Both the position numbers and the translations under genes were made by a program. Below the pieces are notes generated by a model. That model was not told where the DNA came from. It ran no database searches and was given only the letters and a program-made list of their open reading frames with translations. A stretch of 64,000 bases of DNA from Candidatus Amarobacillus elongatus (GTDB lineage Bacteria; Chloroflexota; Dehalococcoidia; Tepidiformales; Tepidiformaceae), in assembly GCA_016703545.1 (NCBI GenBank), contig JADJBX010000001.1, positions 62,001 to 126,000 on the forward strand, written 5' to 3'. Below, piece after piece: positions 8,874 to 17,318 of the stretch (position 1 is the first letter of the stretch; each line of letters opens with the position of its first letter).

Positions 8874-9608
8874 GTGGCCTACCAGATACCCATGCCTGAA
8901 ATCACGCTGCCCGTGTTTCGCGGGCCGCTGGATCTGCTGCTCCACCTCATCGAACGCGACGACCTCGACGTCACGGCGGTCTCCCTCGTGACCGTGACGG
9001 ACCAGTACCTTGGCGCCATTCGAACGGGCGAGGGCTTCGATCCTGGAGCCCTCGCCGAGTTCGTCGCCATCGGCGCGAAGCTGATCTTCCTCAAGTCGCG
9101 TGCGCTCCTCCCCCTTCCGCCACGCCAGGCCGACCAGCCGGTGGAGGAGGAAGACGTGGGCCAGGAGCTCGTCGAACTGCTGTTGGAGTACCGGCGGTTC
9201 ACGGCGATCACGGACCTGCTGGAAGAGCGCCAGGATATGGGCGTGCGGGTGTTCCCACGGCTCGCCGCTCCCCCACGCCCGCCCGAAGGCGACGGCCTGC
9301 ACGGCGTCACCGTCGACGCGCTCTTCAAGATCATGCAACAGGTGATGAAGCGGAAGCCGGAGCAGCCGAAGGCGGTGATCCCGCGCGATACGCTCACGCT
9401 GAGCGGACGCATCGCGGAGTTCCGGGCCCGGCTGCTGCAGCGGGGCGGGTTCTCGTTCCGGGCGGCTATCCTGGAGTGCCGTAACCGGCTCGAGATCGTG
9501 ATCTCCTTCATGGCCGTCCTCGAACTACTGAAATCGGGCGAGTGCGACGCGCGCCAGTCGGACCACTGGGGCGACATCGACGTGGTGGCGCTCGCGCCCG
9601 CGGCGTAG
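8874..9608 (+). CDS. scpA: Segregation and condensation protein A
   Basis: Kleisin ScpA, which bridges SMC heads in chromosome condensation. 244 aa, normal. N-terminal LPVFRGPLDLLLHLIERDDLD is the family signature; VGQELVELLLEYRRF follows; the C-terminal winged helix has FRAAILECRNRLEIVISFMAVLELLKSG. The GTG at 8874 and an ATG at 8892 are both possible starts. scpB, usually next, is not adjacent: a YcaQ-like gene follows. About 100 bases separate it from aroF. Confidence 0.93.
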   Translation: MAYQIPMPEITLPVFRGPLDLLLHLIERDDLDVTAVSLVTVTDQYLGAIRTGEGFDPGALAEFVAIGAKLIFLKSRALLPLPPRQADQPVEEEDVGQELVELLLEYRRFTAITDLLEERQDMGVRVFPRLAAPPRPPEGDGLHGVTVDALFKIMQQVMKRKPEQPKAVIPRDTLTLSGRIAEFRARLLQRGGFSFRAAILECRNRLEIVISFMAVLELLKSGECDARQSDHWGDIDVVALAPAA

Positions 9609-9657
9609 CGACACGACTGCTGGGGCAACGGCCGGGCAGCCCGCTACACTGCCGCGC

Positions 9658-10887
9658 ATGTCCCCGACCGATCTCGGATCCGTGCCGGCGCACACGGCGC
9701 GGCGTGCCCTGCTCGCCGCCCAGGGGCTGACGGCCGCGCCCGGCGCACGCGCGGCCACGCCCGCGGGGTTGCTCGCCGCTATCCGCCGCATGCACTCGCT
9801 GCAGATCGACACGATCAGCGTCGTCGCGCGGAGCCCGTACCTGGTGCTGTGGTCGCGGGTGGGGGATTACGACCCCGCCGCGCTCGAGGGGCTGCTCGCG
9901 GGCCATCGGATCTTCGAGTACTGGTCGCACGCGGCCTGCTTCCTGCACGCGGACGACTGGCCCGCGTACCGCTCCGTGATGCTGCACGGGCGGCCTTCGC
10001 ACCCCTGGCGTGCGACCTGGATGGCGAACCATCGCGAGCTCGTGACCGCTGTGCTCGACCGCGTGCGGACGGAGGGGCCGCTGCGCTCGGCGGACTTCGA
10101 ACGGCCGGACCACAAGAGCGGCGGCTGGTGGGACTGGAAGGAAGAGAAGATCGCGCTGGAGCTGCTGTTCGACCGGGGCGACCTCACCGTCACCCGCCGG
10201 GACCGCTTCCAGCGCGTGTACGACCTCCCGGAGCGCGTCTTCCCGGACTGGTCGGACGCATCGATCCCGACGCTGGACGAGGCACACGCGGCGCTAATCC
10301 GGGGCGCGGTACGGGCCCTCGGCATCGCGCGGCCGGAGTGGGTGCAGAACTACCTCTACACCACGTGGATGAAGCGCGTCCGCGTGCGGACGCGGATGCA
10401 GCGGCTGGCGGCGGACGGCGAACTGCTGACGTGCGGCGTTCAAGGCTGGAAGGAGCCGGGATACGTACACCCGGAGAACGCCGCGCTGGTGGAATCAGCG
10501 GCGACGGGGCGGCGGCCGCGCACGCGCACCGCGATCCTCTCTCCGTTCGACCCCGTGACATGGGACCGTGCGCGGGCGAGCGAGCTTTTCGGCTTCGACT
10601 ACCGGATCGAGTGCTACACGCCCGCGCCAAAGCGCCAGTACGGCTACTTCACGTTGCCCATCCTGCACGGGGACGCGCTTGTCGGGCGGCTGGACCCGAA
10701 GGCGCACCGCAAGCTGGGCGTGTTCGAAGTGAAGGCGCTGTACCTCGAACCGGGCACGCAAATCACGGCTGCGCTCGTGGATGGACTTCGCGACACCCTG
10801 CGGCGGATGGCGGCGTGGCACGGGACGCCTGAGGTCGTGGTTCGCCATTCCCCGGCGCCGGGGCTCGCGGACGCGCTGAACGGCTGA
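9658..10887 (+). CDS. YcaQ/AlkX-family winged-helix DNA glycosylase
   Basis: 409-aa member of the HTH_42 family that includes E. coli YcaQ and Streptomyces AlkZ, which unhook interstrand crosslinks and bulky alkylated bases. The catalytic Gln-x-Asp motif is present as QID (Gln49, Asp51) in HSLQIDTISVV. The RSPYLVLWSR, EYWSHAACFL and WWDWKEEKIALE segments and the C-terminal LSPFDPVTWDR and RQYGYFTLPIL are all typical. The ATG at 9658 is 49 bases after scpA, so it may share its transcript. Convergent with the MFS gene. Confidence 0.9.
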   Translation: MSPTDLGSVPAHTARRALLAAQGLTAAPGARAATPAGLLAAIRRMHSLQIDTISVVARSPYLVLWSRVGDYDPAALEGLLAGHRIFEYWSHAACFLHADDWPAYRSVMLHGRPSHPWRATWMANHRELVTAVLDRVRTEGPLRSADFERPDHKSGGWWDWKEEKIALELLFDRGDLTVTRRDRFQRVYDLPERVFPDWSDASIPTLDEAHAALIRGAVRALGIARPEWVQNYLYTTWMKRVRVRTRMQRLAADGELLTCGVQGWKEPGYVHPENAALVESAATGRRPRTRTAILSPFDPVTWDRARASELFGFDYRIECYTPAPKRQYGYFTLPILHGDALVGRLDPKAHRKLGVFEVKALYLEPGTQITAALVDGLRDTLRRMAAWHGTPEVVVRHSPAPGLADALNG

Positions 10888-10936
10888 GTCGGCGGTCCAG
10901 GCGGAAGCGGATTCTGGGATGGAGTGGCGACTTTTC

Positions 10937-12202
10937 CTATTCGAGCCGTGGCTCGGCGAGCGCGAGCCGAAGCAGGACTCCCAGCGCCACGAAGAGCGCG
11001 CCCAAAACGAAGAATCCGAGGTCGAGGGAGACGGCTGCGAAGCCGGCGGCCGCAAGAGGCCCGACCATGAACGCGATCGCCTGGGCGCTGCCGGCGAAGC
11101 CGAAGGCGGTACCGCGGCGCGCGCGCGGGACGGCGGAAGCGATCAGCGTGTTGCTCGCCGGGAGCATCGCCGCCTGCACGAGCGAGATAAGCGTGAACCA
11201 GGCAATGAACACCCATTCGGACCCAGCCGTCGCAAGCAGAACGTGGAACGCGGCCGAGGCGGCGCACCCGGCAACCAGCATCGAGCGGAACCGGCCTCTT
11301 CGCAGCCAGCGGCGACCAATGACGAAGACGCCGAACACGCTCCCGAGGCCGCCTGCGGTGAAGGCGATGCCGACGGCCCCCGTGCTGTCTTCGCCGATGA
11401 TGTCCTTGAGTGCGATGGGCGTCGTCAGACGCACCAGCTGGGACATGGCAAAGAGGACGAAGTAGAGGAATAGCGCCAGCAGGAACTGGGCGGTGACCAT
11501 GCCGCGAATGGAGAGCCGGGACGCTTCGCCCGCGGCCAGGGCGGCTTTGGAAGGCGCCGCTTCCACTCGATCGCGTGGGACGGTGAAGATGACGAGCGTC
11601 GCGGCCAACGCAGGCATGAGGGCCGAGGCGAAGATGGCGCCGCGCGGCCCAACCACGATTGCGAGGATGCCGCCGATCGCGGGCCCGACGGTGTTGCCGA
11701 GGTACTGGGCGCCCGTCACAAGCCCAAGGCTGCTGCTGAGCTTCTCGTCCTCGACGGTGACGGAGGTGAGGGCCACCGCGGCGGGAATGAAGCCCGAGAA
11801 GAGCCCCTGGCAGACGAAGGCCATGGCGACGTGCCACGGTTCCGTGGCAAAGGCGGCGATGAGCGTGGTGGCCGTCGCGAAGTACAACGCACGGATGAAC
11901 ATCAGCTTTCGCCCGACGCGGTCGGAGAGGATGCCCCATGCCGGGCCGCTGACGAGCCGGGCAAAGCCCTGACCCGTCGTGGCGACGGCGACCCAGAAGA
12001 GCGCGTTGGCGTCGCTCGTCGCGCCAAGGTGAAGCATGTAGAGGGGAAGGAAGGGGATCCAAAAGTTCATCGAGAGGCTGGCGAGGCCAGCGCCGAGCGC
12101 AATCGAGAGCGTGGATGCGCTTCCCGCTCGTGCGAGCACCCGTGCCACACGCCGTGGTGGCGGACCAGTCGGTTCCAGGGCGGTATCGGCGATGGCGGTC
12201 AC
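10937..12202 (-). CDS. MFS transporter, drug/metabolite efflux type
   Basis: 421-aa major facilitator with about 12 hydrophobic segments. Motif A is in GILSDRVGRKLMF between TM2 and TM3, and motif C-like glycine-rich TM5 is in GAQYLGNTVGPAIGG. A charged central loop (DRVEAAPSKAALAAGE) splits the two six-helix halves. Divergent from csoR, with only 82 bases between start codons, so it may share the copper-responsive control region. The substrate cannot be read from the sequence. Confidence 0.92.
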   Translation of the reverse strand: MTAIADTALEPTGPPPRRVARVLARAGSASTLSIALGAGLASLSMNFWIPFLPLYMLHLGATSDANALFWVAVATTGQGFARLVSGPAWGILSDRVGRKLMFIRALYFATATTLIAAFATEPWHVAMAFVCQGLFSGFIPAAVALTSVTVEDEKLSSSLGLVTGAQYLGNTVGPAIGGILAIVVGPRGAIFASALMPALAATLVIFTVPRDRVEAAPSKAALAAGEASRLSIRGMVTAQFLLALFLYFVLFAMSQLVRLTTPIALKDIIGEDSTGAVGIAFTAGGLGSVFGVFVIGRRWLRRGRFRSMLVAGCAASAAFHVLLATAGSEWVFIAWFTLISLVQAAMLPASNTLIASAVPRARRGTAFGFAGSAQAIAFMVGPLAAAGFAAVSLDLGFFVLGALFVALGVLLRLALAEPRLE

Positions 12203-12238
12203 ACGCTACCCCTCCTGGTTCTTGCGTTCTTTCGGGGG

Positions 12239-12281
12239 TTGACGCACGGCTCCGCCTTGATAGGATAGGGGGGTACCCTAT
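12239..12281 (+). promoter_or_regulatory. csoR promoter with overlapping CsoR/RcnR-type operator
   Basis: A -35 box TTGACG (12239-12244) and a -10-like TAGGAT (12261-12266) are 16 bases apart. Overlapping the -10 is a perfect inverted repeat: ATAGGG (12265-12270), spacer GGGTA, CCCTAT (12276-12281). It contains the G-run flanked by AT ends typical of CsoR/RcnR/FrmR operators. The position just upstream of csoR and in the gap to the divergent MFS gene fits metal-relieved autorepression. Seen in sequence; protein binding is inferred. Confidence 0.75.
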
Positions 12282-12284
12282 TCG

Positions 12285-12572
12285 ATGAAGGCCCACATGA
12301 CCCCAGAGACCCGACGCCTGGCGCTCCGCCGCATGAAGATCATCTCCGGGCAGGTGCAGGCACTTGAGAAGCAGCTCGAGGATGACCGGTACTGCATGGA
12401 CATCCTCGACCTGTCGCTCTCGATCCAGAAGGCGCTTCGCAGCCTCGATGGACTCGTTATCGAAGGGCACCTTCGCACGCACGTCGTTGAACAGATGACG
12501 GGCGGCGAGCAGGACCGCGCCGTCTCCGAGCTGCTGCGCCTCTACCGGGTGCAGGGCCCGGGGGACGGCTGA
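12285..12572 (+). CDS. csoR: CsoR/RcnR-family metal-sensing repressor
   Basis: 95-aa all-helical DUF156 repressor. Ligand positions read Cys37 (RYCMDIL), His62 and His66 (EGHLRTH): a C-H-H set rather than the C-H-C of classical CsoR. The same C-H-H set is known from Thermus CsoR, and a similar C-terminal helix from nickel/cobalt RcnR. An N-terminal His4 exists if the ATG at 12285 is used; a second ATG at 12297 would remove it. copZ and copA downstream argue for copper sensing. A matching operator overlaps its promoter. Confidence 0.93.
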   Translation: MKAHMTPETRRLALRRMKIISGQVQALEKQLEDDRYCMDILDLSLSIQKALRSLDGLVIEGHLRTHVVEQMTGGEQDRAVSELLRLYRVQGPGDG

Positions 12573-12617
12573 GCACGGACACTCCCGCCCGACGGCGGAA
12601 CAGAAGGAGAACACGTT

Positions 12618-12830
12618 ATGTCCCAGACCATCGAACTCGCCATTACCGGCATGACCTGCGACCACTGCGTCCGCGCCATCACGAACGCGGTCCAGGACGT
12701 CGAAGGGGTGACCTCGGCGAACGTGGACCTGGCCTCGAATTCGGCGAAAGTCGAAGGCGGCGCCATCGACATCAAGAAGATCCTCGAAGCGATTGAGGAA
12801 GAGGGCTACAGCGCCACCGTGAAGGCGTAG
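12618..12830 (+). CDS. copZ: Copper chaperone, heavy-metal-associated domain
   Basis: 70-aa single HMA (ferredoxin-like) domain. The Cu(I)-binding GMTCDHC motif supplies Cys14 and Cys17. The conserved Gly and Tyr of the last strand are in EEEGYSATVKA. It delivers Cu(I) to the N-terminal HMA domain of CopA in the cytoplasm (family knowledge). AGAAGGAGAACACGTT precedes the ATG. It sits between csoR and copA with a strong intercistronic hairpin after it. Confidence 0.95.
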   Translation: MSQTIELAITGMTCDHCVRAITNAVQDVEGVTSANVDLASNSAKVEGGAIDIKKILEAIEEEGYSATVKA

Positions 12831-12844
12831 CCCGTTGGCTCCGG

Positions 12845-12870
12845 GCCGGGCGCCTTCCCTGGCGCCCGGC
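12845..12870 (+). terminator. Intercistronic hairpin between copZ and copA
   Basis: Perfect 10-bp inverted repeat (GCCGGGCGCC at 12845-12854, loop TTCCCT, GGCGCCCGGC at 12861-12870). No U-run follows, so it is more likely a partial attenuator or a 3' stabiliser for the csoR-copZ message than a full terminator. It would give more chaperone than pump. Confidence 0.55.
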
Positions 12871-12897
12871 TCCACATGCGTGACGCAGGAGGTCCCG

Positions 12898-15606
12898 ATG
12901 TCCGCAACCACCACCGAACCAGCCGTGATGCTCGACATCAAGGGAATGACCTGCGCCTCGTGCGTCCGCCGCGTGGAACGCGCCCTTTCCAAGGTGGAGG
13001 GTGTGGACACGGCGACGGTGAACTTCGCCGCCGAAACGGCGCGCGTGACCCTGGGGGGCGATGTGCCCCTCGACCGCCTCGTGGCGGCGGTGGAGAAGGC
13101 GGGGTACGAAGCCGCTCCCTCCCGGCCACGCGTCGAGGCGAAGGCGGGCCGCGAAGAGCACGCCCGCCGCACGCTGATGACGCTGCTCTTCGGGGCGGCG
13201 CTCGGCGTACCCGCGACCATCATGGCGATGGGGATGGACATCGCCGGGCTCACGCCCATCGCCGGGCACCAGGAGACGGGCTGGGTAGTCCTCGCGCTGG
13301 CGACGCCGGTGCAGTTCGGCCTTGGCTGGCGGTTCTACCGCGGCGCGTTCACCAGCCTTCGCCACCTCAACCCGAACATGGACGTGCTCGTCGCGCTGGG
13401 CACGACCGTCGCGTACGCCTACAGCGTCTACGTCGTCATCGAAAACGAACACCGGCACATGTACTTCGATGTGAGCGCGGCCGTGCTCGTGTTCATCACC
13501 ATGGGCAAGTACTTCGAGGAGAAGTCGAAGGGCGCGGCCTCGGAGGCGATCGGTTCGCTGCTCGGCCTCGCGGCGAAGTCGGCGACGGTGCTGCGCGACG
13601 GCGTTGAGGTGGAACTGCCCGTGGACCAGGTGCGCCGCGGGGACATGCTCATCGTCCGCCCGGGGCAGCGGGTGCCGGTGGACGGCATCGTCCGCGAAGG
13701 CAACAGCACGATCGACGAGTCGATGATCACGGGGGAATCCATCCCGGTGGAACGCCGCCCAGGGGATCTGCTGCTCGGCGGCACGGTGAACCAGAACGGG
13801 GTGGTGCACGTCGAGGCGACGGCGGTCGGTGGCGACACCGCGCTGCAGCGCCTCGCGCGGATGGTCGAGGAAGCCCAGGGGTCGAAGGCGCCCATCCAGA
13901 AGCTGGTCGACCGGGTCGCGGCCGTGTTCGTGCCCGTGGTCATCGTGATCGCGCTGGGGGTGTTCCTCGGCTGGGGGCTGGCGGCCGGCAATTGGACGGA
14001 CGCGATGGTGTACGCCGTCGCGGTGCTGGTGGTGGCCTGCCCGTGCGCCCTCGGTCTCGCGACACCGACCGCGATCATGGTGGGCACGGGGATGGGCGCG
14101 GAACGCGGCGTGCTTATCAAGAACGCCGAGGTCCTGGAGCGAATGAAGTCCGTGGACACGATCGTCCTCGACAAGACGGGCACGCTGACCGAGGGCCGGC
14201 CGCAGGTGACCGAGGTGGTGACGCTCGGGACGCTCTCGGCGGACCAGCTCCTGGCGATCGCGGCGGGAGCGGAGGCGGGGAGCGAGCATCCGCTGAGCCG
14301 TGCCATTGTCGACGCGGCGACGGACCGCACGCTCGTCGTGCCCGCGGCGGTGAACTTCACCGCCATCACCGCTCGCGGCGTTCGCGCCACGGTGGATGGG
14401 CGCGACGTGATGGCCGGGAACGCGGCGCTGTTCGCGGACCAGGGGCTGGCGCTACCGCCCGCCATCGCCACCCGGATTGAGGGACTGGAGCTGGCGGGGC
14501 AGACCGTCATCGCCGTCGCGATCGATGGGCAAATCGAGGGCCTGTTCGCCATCGCGGACGCGGTCAAGCAGAACGCGCGGCGCGCCGTCGAGGCGCTCGG
14601 CGGGCTCGGGCTGCGCGTGATCATGATGACGGGCGACAACGAACGGGCGGCACAGGCGGTCGCTCGCGAGACGGGCATCGGCGAAGTCCACGCCGGAGCA
14701 CGCCCGGAGGACAAGCTGGCGCTCGTTCAGCAGCTCAAGAGCGAAGGGCGGTCGGTGGCGATGGTCGGCGACGGCATCAACGATGCGCCGGCACTGGCGG
14801 CCGCGGACATCGGAATCGCGATGAGCACGGGCGCGGACGTGGCCATCGAAGCGGGCGACATCACCCTGCTCCACGGCGACGTCGCGCGGATCGCGGAAGC
14901 GGTGATGCTCGGGCGGTCCACGCTGAGCGCCATCCGGCAGAATCTGACCTGGGCGTTCGGGTACAACGTCATCGCGATTCCCATCGCGGCGGCGGGGATG
15001 CTGAACCCGATCCTGGCGGGCGCGGCCATGGCGTTCAGTTCGGTGAGTGTGATGGCGAACAGCCTCCGCCTGCGCACGAAGGCCCGGGGCATCGCCGAAG
15101 CGAGCGGGAACCGGTGGGGCGGGCCGCCCCGGAGCTTCGTGGCGGCGAACCGCGGTCCGCTGCTCGCGATGGGATCGTCGGCGGTGGTGCTGCTGGCGCC
15201 GCTGTTCATCTTCACCGGCATCGACAAGGGGTGGTTCAGCGGCGACGGGAACGACGGCGGCGCGGTCCGGGTGGACCTGGTGAACTGGGCGGTCGAGCCG
15301 GAACGCACGGCCGTGGATGCGGGCGAGGTGACCTTCGAAGCCATCCACCCGGCGGACGAGCACGGGCACGCCCACGGCGACGGGCCGGGGCAGGTGCACA
15401 ACCTCTCCATCCGCGCGCTTTCCGGGCCGCGGGCGGGCGACTTCATCGCCTCGACGGGCAGCCTCGGGGTTGGCGCATCCGAACGGCTGACGGTGGTGCT
15501 GGAACCCGGCGAGTACGAGCTCCGGTGCGACATCACCGAAGACGTGGGCGGCGAGCTCGTGAACCACTACGACAAGGGAATGCGAACCACCATCACGGTT
15601 CGCTGA
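12898..15606 (+). CDS. copA: Cu(I)-exporting P1B-type ATPase with C-terminal cupredoxin-like domain
   Basis: 902-aa copper pump. Residues 1-80 form an HMA domain (MTCASC, Cys19/Cys22). The membrane core follows with TGES (278-281), the CPC site in ACPCALGLATP (381-383), the phosphorylated DKTGT (Asp425), the SEHP His464 and GDGINDAP (624 on). YN and MxxSS in the last core helices are typical of Cu(I) ATPases. After the normal family end (about residue 730) there is an extra membrane helix (~753-775), then ~125 residues ending in a cupredoxin-like ligand pattern: His834, Cys877, His890, Met895. The loop between Cys and His is longer than in plastocyanin. An even number of core helices plus one would put this domain outside the membrane. 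ATG at 12898 follows AGGAGG. Confidence 0.95.
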   Translation: MSATTTEPAVMLDIKGMTCASCVRRVERALSKVEGVDTATVNFAAETARVTLGGDVPLDRLVAAVEKAGYEAAPSRPRVEAKAGREEHARRTLMTLLFGAALGVPATIMAMGMDIAGLTPIAGHQETGWVVLALATPVQFGLGWRFYRGAFTSLRHLNPNMDVLVALGTTVAYAYSVYVVIENEHRHMYFDVSAAVLVFITMGKYFEEKSKGAASEAIGSLLGLAAKSATVLRDGVEVELPVDQVRRGDMLIVRPGQRVPVDGIVREGNSTIDESMITGESIPVERRPGDLLLGGTVNQNGVVHVEATAVGGDTALQRLARMVEEAQGSKAPIQKLVDRVAAVFVPVVIVIALGVFLGWGLAAGNWTDAMVYAVAVLVVACPCALGLATPTAIMVGTGMGAERGVLIKNAEVLERMKSVDTIVLDKTGTLTEGRPQVTEVVTLGTLSADQLLAIAAGAEAGSEHPLSRAIVDAATDRTLVVPAAVNFTAITARGVRATVDGRDVMAGNAALFADQGLALPPAIATRIEGLELAGQTVIAVAIDGQIEGLFAIADAVKQNARRAVEALGGLGLRVIMMTGDNERAAQAVARETGIGEVHAGARPEDKLALVQQLKSEGRSVAMVGDGINDAPALAAADIGIAMSTGADVAIEAGDITLLHGDVARIAEAVMLGRSTLSAIRQNLTWAFGYNVIAIPIAAAGMLNPILAGAAMAFSSVSVMANSLRLRTKARGIAEASGNRWGGPPRSFVAANRGPLLAMGSSAVVLLAPLFIFTGIDKGWFSGDGNDGGAVRVDLVNWAVEPERTAVDAGEVTFEAIHPADEHGHAHGDGPGQVHNLSIRALSGPRAGDFIASTGSLGVGASERLTVVLEPGEYELRCDITEDVGGELVNHYDKGMRTTITVR

Positions 15607-15719
15607 GTGCGAGGGGGCGTTCGCGGGCTGAGTTCCGCGGCGCCCCTTCAGACTGTTCTGTTACTCCGCCGGGGCAGGGTTTTTGTATCCGAACCAGGGG
15701 TCACCCATACGCTGACCGT

Positions 15720-16229
15720 ATGGATATTGCCCAGTTCTACGAACAGCACGTCGTGGACTGCGAATCCGGGCTCGCGGTCCGACTGATCATGATTCCCCGG
15801 GAGAGCCTCGCGCCGCACGCGCGCAGCGGCATCTTCGAATGGCCCGCACTCCTCGGGCTGCGGGAAATCGCCCGGCTCACGACACCGGAGGAACACGTCG
15901 CGACGGTGGCGTCGCTGCTGCGGCCGGGCGCGGTGGAAGCGCGCATGTTCGCGGCCACGGTGCTGGCGTCGCCGCTGGTGTTTGCGGGACCGTCGTTCGA
16001 GATCGTGACGCTTGATTCGCTGAACGCGCAGCTGGAATCGCGGCGCGCCATCTGCATGTTGATGCAGCTCGATGGCGAGAACGCCTGCATGGCGACGCTC
16101 CCCGAGGGCATCATCCTGTACGGCGAAGCGCATGCCGTGGCATCGTCCCTGGAGGTGGGCCTCGCAAACCGCATGCGGGAGGCGATGGGGCTCGACGGGC
16201 GCGCGACGCGGCCGGGCCTGGTGGGCTGA
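15720..16229 (+). CDS. Hypothetical protein, 169 aa
   Basis: Soluble protein that I do not recognise. There is no signal peptide, membrane helix or metal motif. It alternates hydrophobic strands and helices (AVRLIMIPRESLAPH, AARMFAATVLASPLVF-like core), with one Cys pair far apart. The ATG at 15720 is chosen because the long open frame upstream lies in the shadow of copA. It sits alone between copA and the tmRNA gene. Codon use is like the neighbours, so it is probably real. Confidence 0.65.
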   Translation: MDIAQFYEQHVVDCESGLAVRLIMIPRESLAPHARSGIFEWPALLGLREIARLTTPEEHVATVASLLRPGAVEARMFAATVLASPLVFAGPSFEIVTLDSLNAQLESRRAICMLMQLDGENACMATLPEGIILYGEAHAVASSLEVGLANRMREAMGLDGRATRPGLVG

Positions 16230-16329
16230 TCGGTCGCGCCGGGACGTGCACACGGGGAAGGGTGGTTGAGGGAGGCGGGGCAGCGGTGCGGGGACCGAAA
16301 GGGGGATACCGGAACCCGAACGGATGTGC

Positions 16330-16335
16330 GATAAT
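16330..16335 (+). promoter_or_regulatory. -10 box of the tmRNA promoter
   Basis: GATAAT matches the sigma-70 -10 consensus at five of six bases. It lies 35 bases before the mature tmRNA 5' end, leaving a short leader that RNase P would remove. No good -35 box is seen. Confidence 0.5.
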
Positions 16336-16369
16336 AGGACCACGCAGGCGAGAGTCGGCGCAAACATGT

Positions 16370-16728
16370 GGGGACGAAAGGATTCGACAGGGGGCTAGGT
16401 AGCCGGATAGCAGGCCGAGGTTGGGAGTCACCCTCGTTAATCAGGTTCCCAAAAAATAGCTGGCAATCGCCAACTTCAACTCGCCGCTTAACTAGCGGCG
16501 ACGTCCTCCCTGGGTCTCGGCCCGGTGGGCCCGGGGAAGGACGCTGCAATGCCGGGATGCCGCGAGAAGACGCCGATGCCGTTCGCGAAAGACTTATCGG
16601 CTGGCCAGGAAGCGTGGGGGCCACCACCGCAGCCTCCTGGTGAGACCCAATAGGTGGAAAAGCCTGTAGGACAATTCGGAGCTGATCCTTCGCTGGACCG
16701 GGAGTTCAACTCTCCCGCGTCTCCACCA
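16370..16728 (+). ncRNA. ssrA: Transfer-messenger RNA
   Basis: 359-nt one-piece tmRNA. The 5' end GGGGACG pairs with CGTCTCC before the encoded ACCA, forming the acceptor stem; GAAAGGATTCGAC and GGGAGTTCAACTCTCCC form the D-like and T arms. The tag reading frame at 16459-16491 reads AGNRQLQLAA then TAA, ending in the LAA degron typical of tmRNA tags. Just after it is the helix-5 hairpin TCGCCGC/GCGGCGA. Pseudoknots follow. It rescues stalled ribosomes with SmpB. An ORF-like translation in other frames here is meaningless. Confidence 0.97.
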
Positions 16729-16738
16729 AGCATCCGTA

Positions 16739-16768
16739 CGAAGGGGCCGGCGATTGCCGGCCCCTTCG
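16739..16768 (+). terminator. tmRNA terminator hairpin
   Basis: Perfect 13-bp stem (CGAAGGGGCCGGC, loop GATT, GCCGGCCCCTTCG) ten bases after the tmRNA CCA end. The U-run after it is poor (CGTTGT), but the stem is very strong. Confidence 0.75.
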
Positions 16769-16826
16769 CGTTGTCCGGCGACGGGAGAGAGCGCGACGGG
16801 TAAACGCGCTACGATGGCGGCGGATC

Positions 16827-17169
16827 GGGCGGGCCGGGCGGCCGCTGGCGTTCGCGCCAGAGGAAAGTCCGGACTCCGCCGGGCAGGGTGCCGGGTAACA
16901 CCCGGGCGGCGAAAGCCGACGGATCAGTGCAACAGAAACATACCGCCCGCTTCGGCGGGTAAGGGTGAAATGGTGCGGTAAGAGCGCACCGGCGTCCTGG
17001 TAACAGGGCGGCCGGGCAAACCCCACCCGGAGCAAGGCCGAATAGGGGAGGAGGGCGCCCGGCCCGTTATCACTCCCGGGTTGGCTGCTAGAGCGCCGCG
17101 GCGACGCGGCGTCGAGAGAGATGGCCGCCGCCTCGCAAGGGGTACAGAATCCGGCTTATAGGCCCGCCC
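16827..17169 (+). ncRNA. rnpB: RNase P RNA, type A
   Basis: About 343 nt. The ends pair as P1 (GGGCGGGCC with GGCCCGCCC). The universal core is readable: GAGGAAAGTCCGGACTCC near the 5' end (P4/CR-I), AACAGAAACATACCGCC, AAGGGTGAAATGGTGCGGT, AGAGCGCACCGG and the 3' ACAGAATCCGGCTTATAG that closes P4. It is the ribozyme that matures tRNA 5' ends. A TACGAT -10-like box at 16810-16815 lies just upstream. It follows tmRNA on the same strand. Confidence 0.97.
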
Positions 17170-17318
17170 GGTCCCACTTCCTCGGCCCGCCGCGCCGTTC
17201 GCGGCTCCCACGCGGGAGGCTGAACCGCCTGAATCGCGGCGGAATCCCGGCCATTCGGCCGTCCCTTACCTTCGTTACTCGCTTACCATGGATGGGCAGC
17301 TCAAGGAGGTTCCCGTCC

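Noticed and set aside
12238..12284. Tandem repeat or CRISPR-like structure in the csoR upstream region
   Set aside because: Only a single inverted repeat is present, best explained as an operator.
10644..13259. 871-codon minus-strand frame across MFS, csoR and copZ
   Set aside because: It is a shadow of three well-supported genes in other frames; no recognisable domain.
16368..17211. Several short ORFs in the tmRNA/RNase P region
   Set aside because: The DNA encodes two structured RNAs; the translations have no family features.
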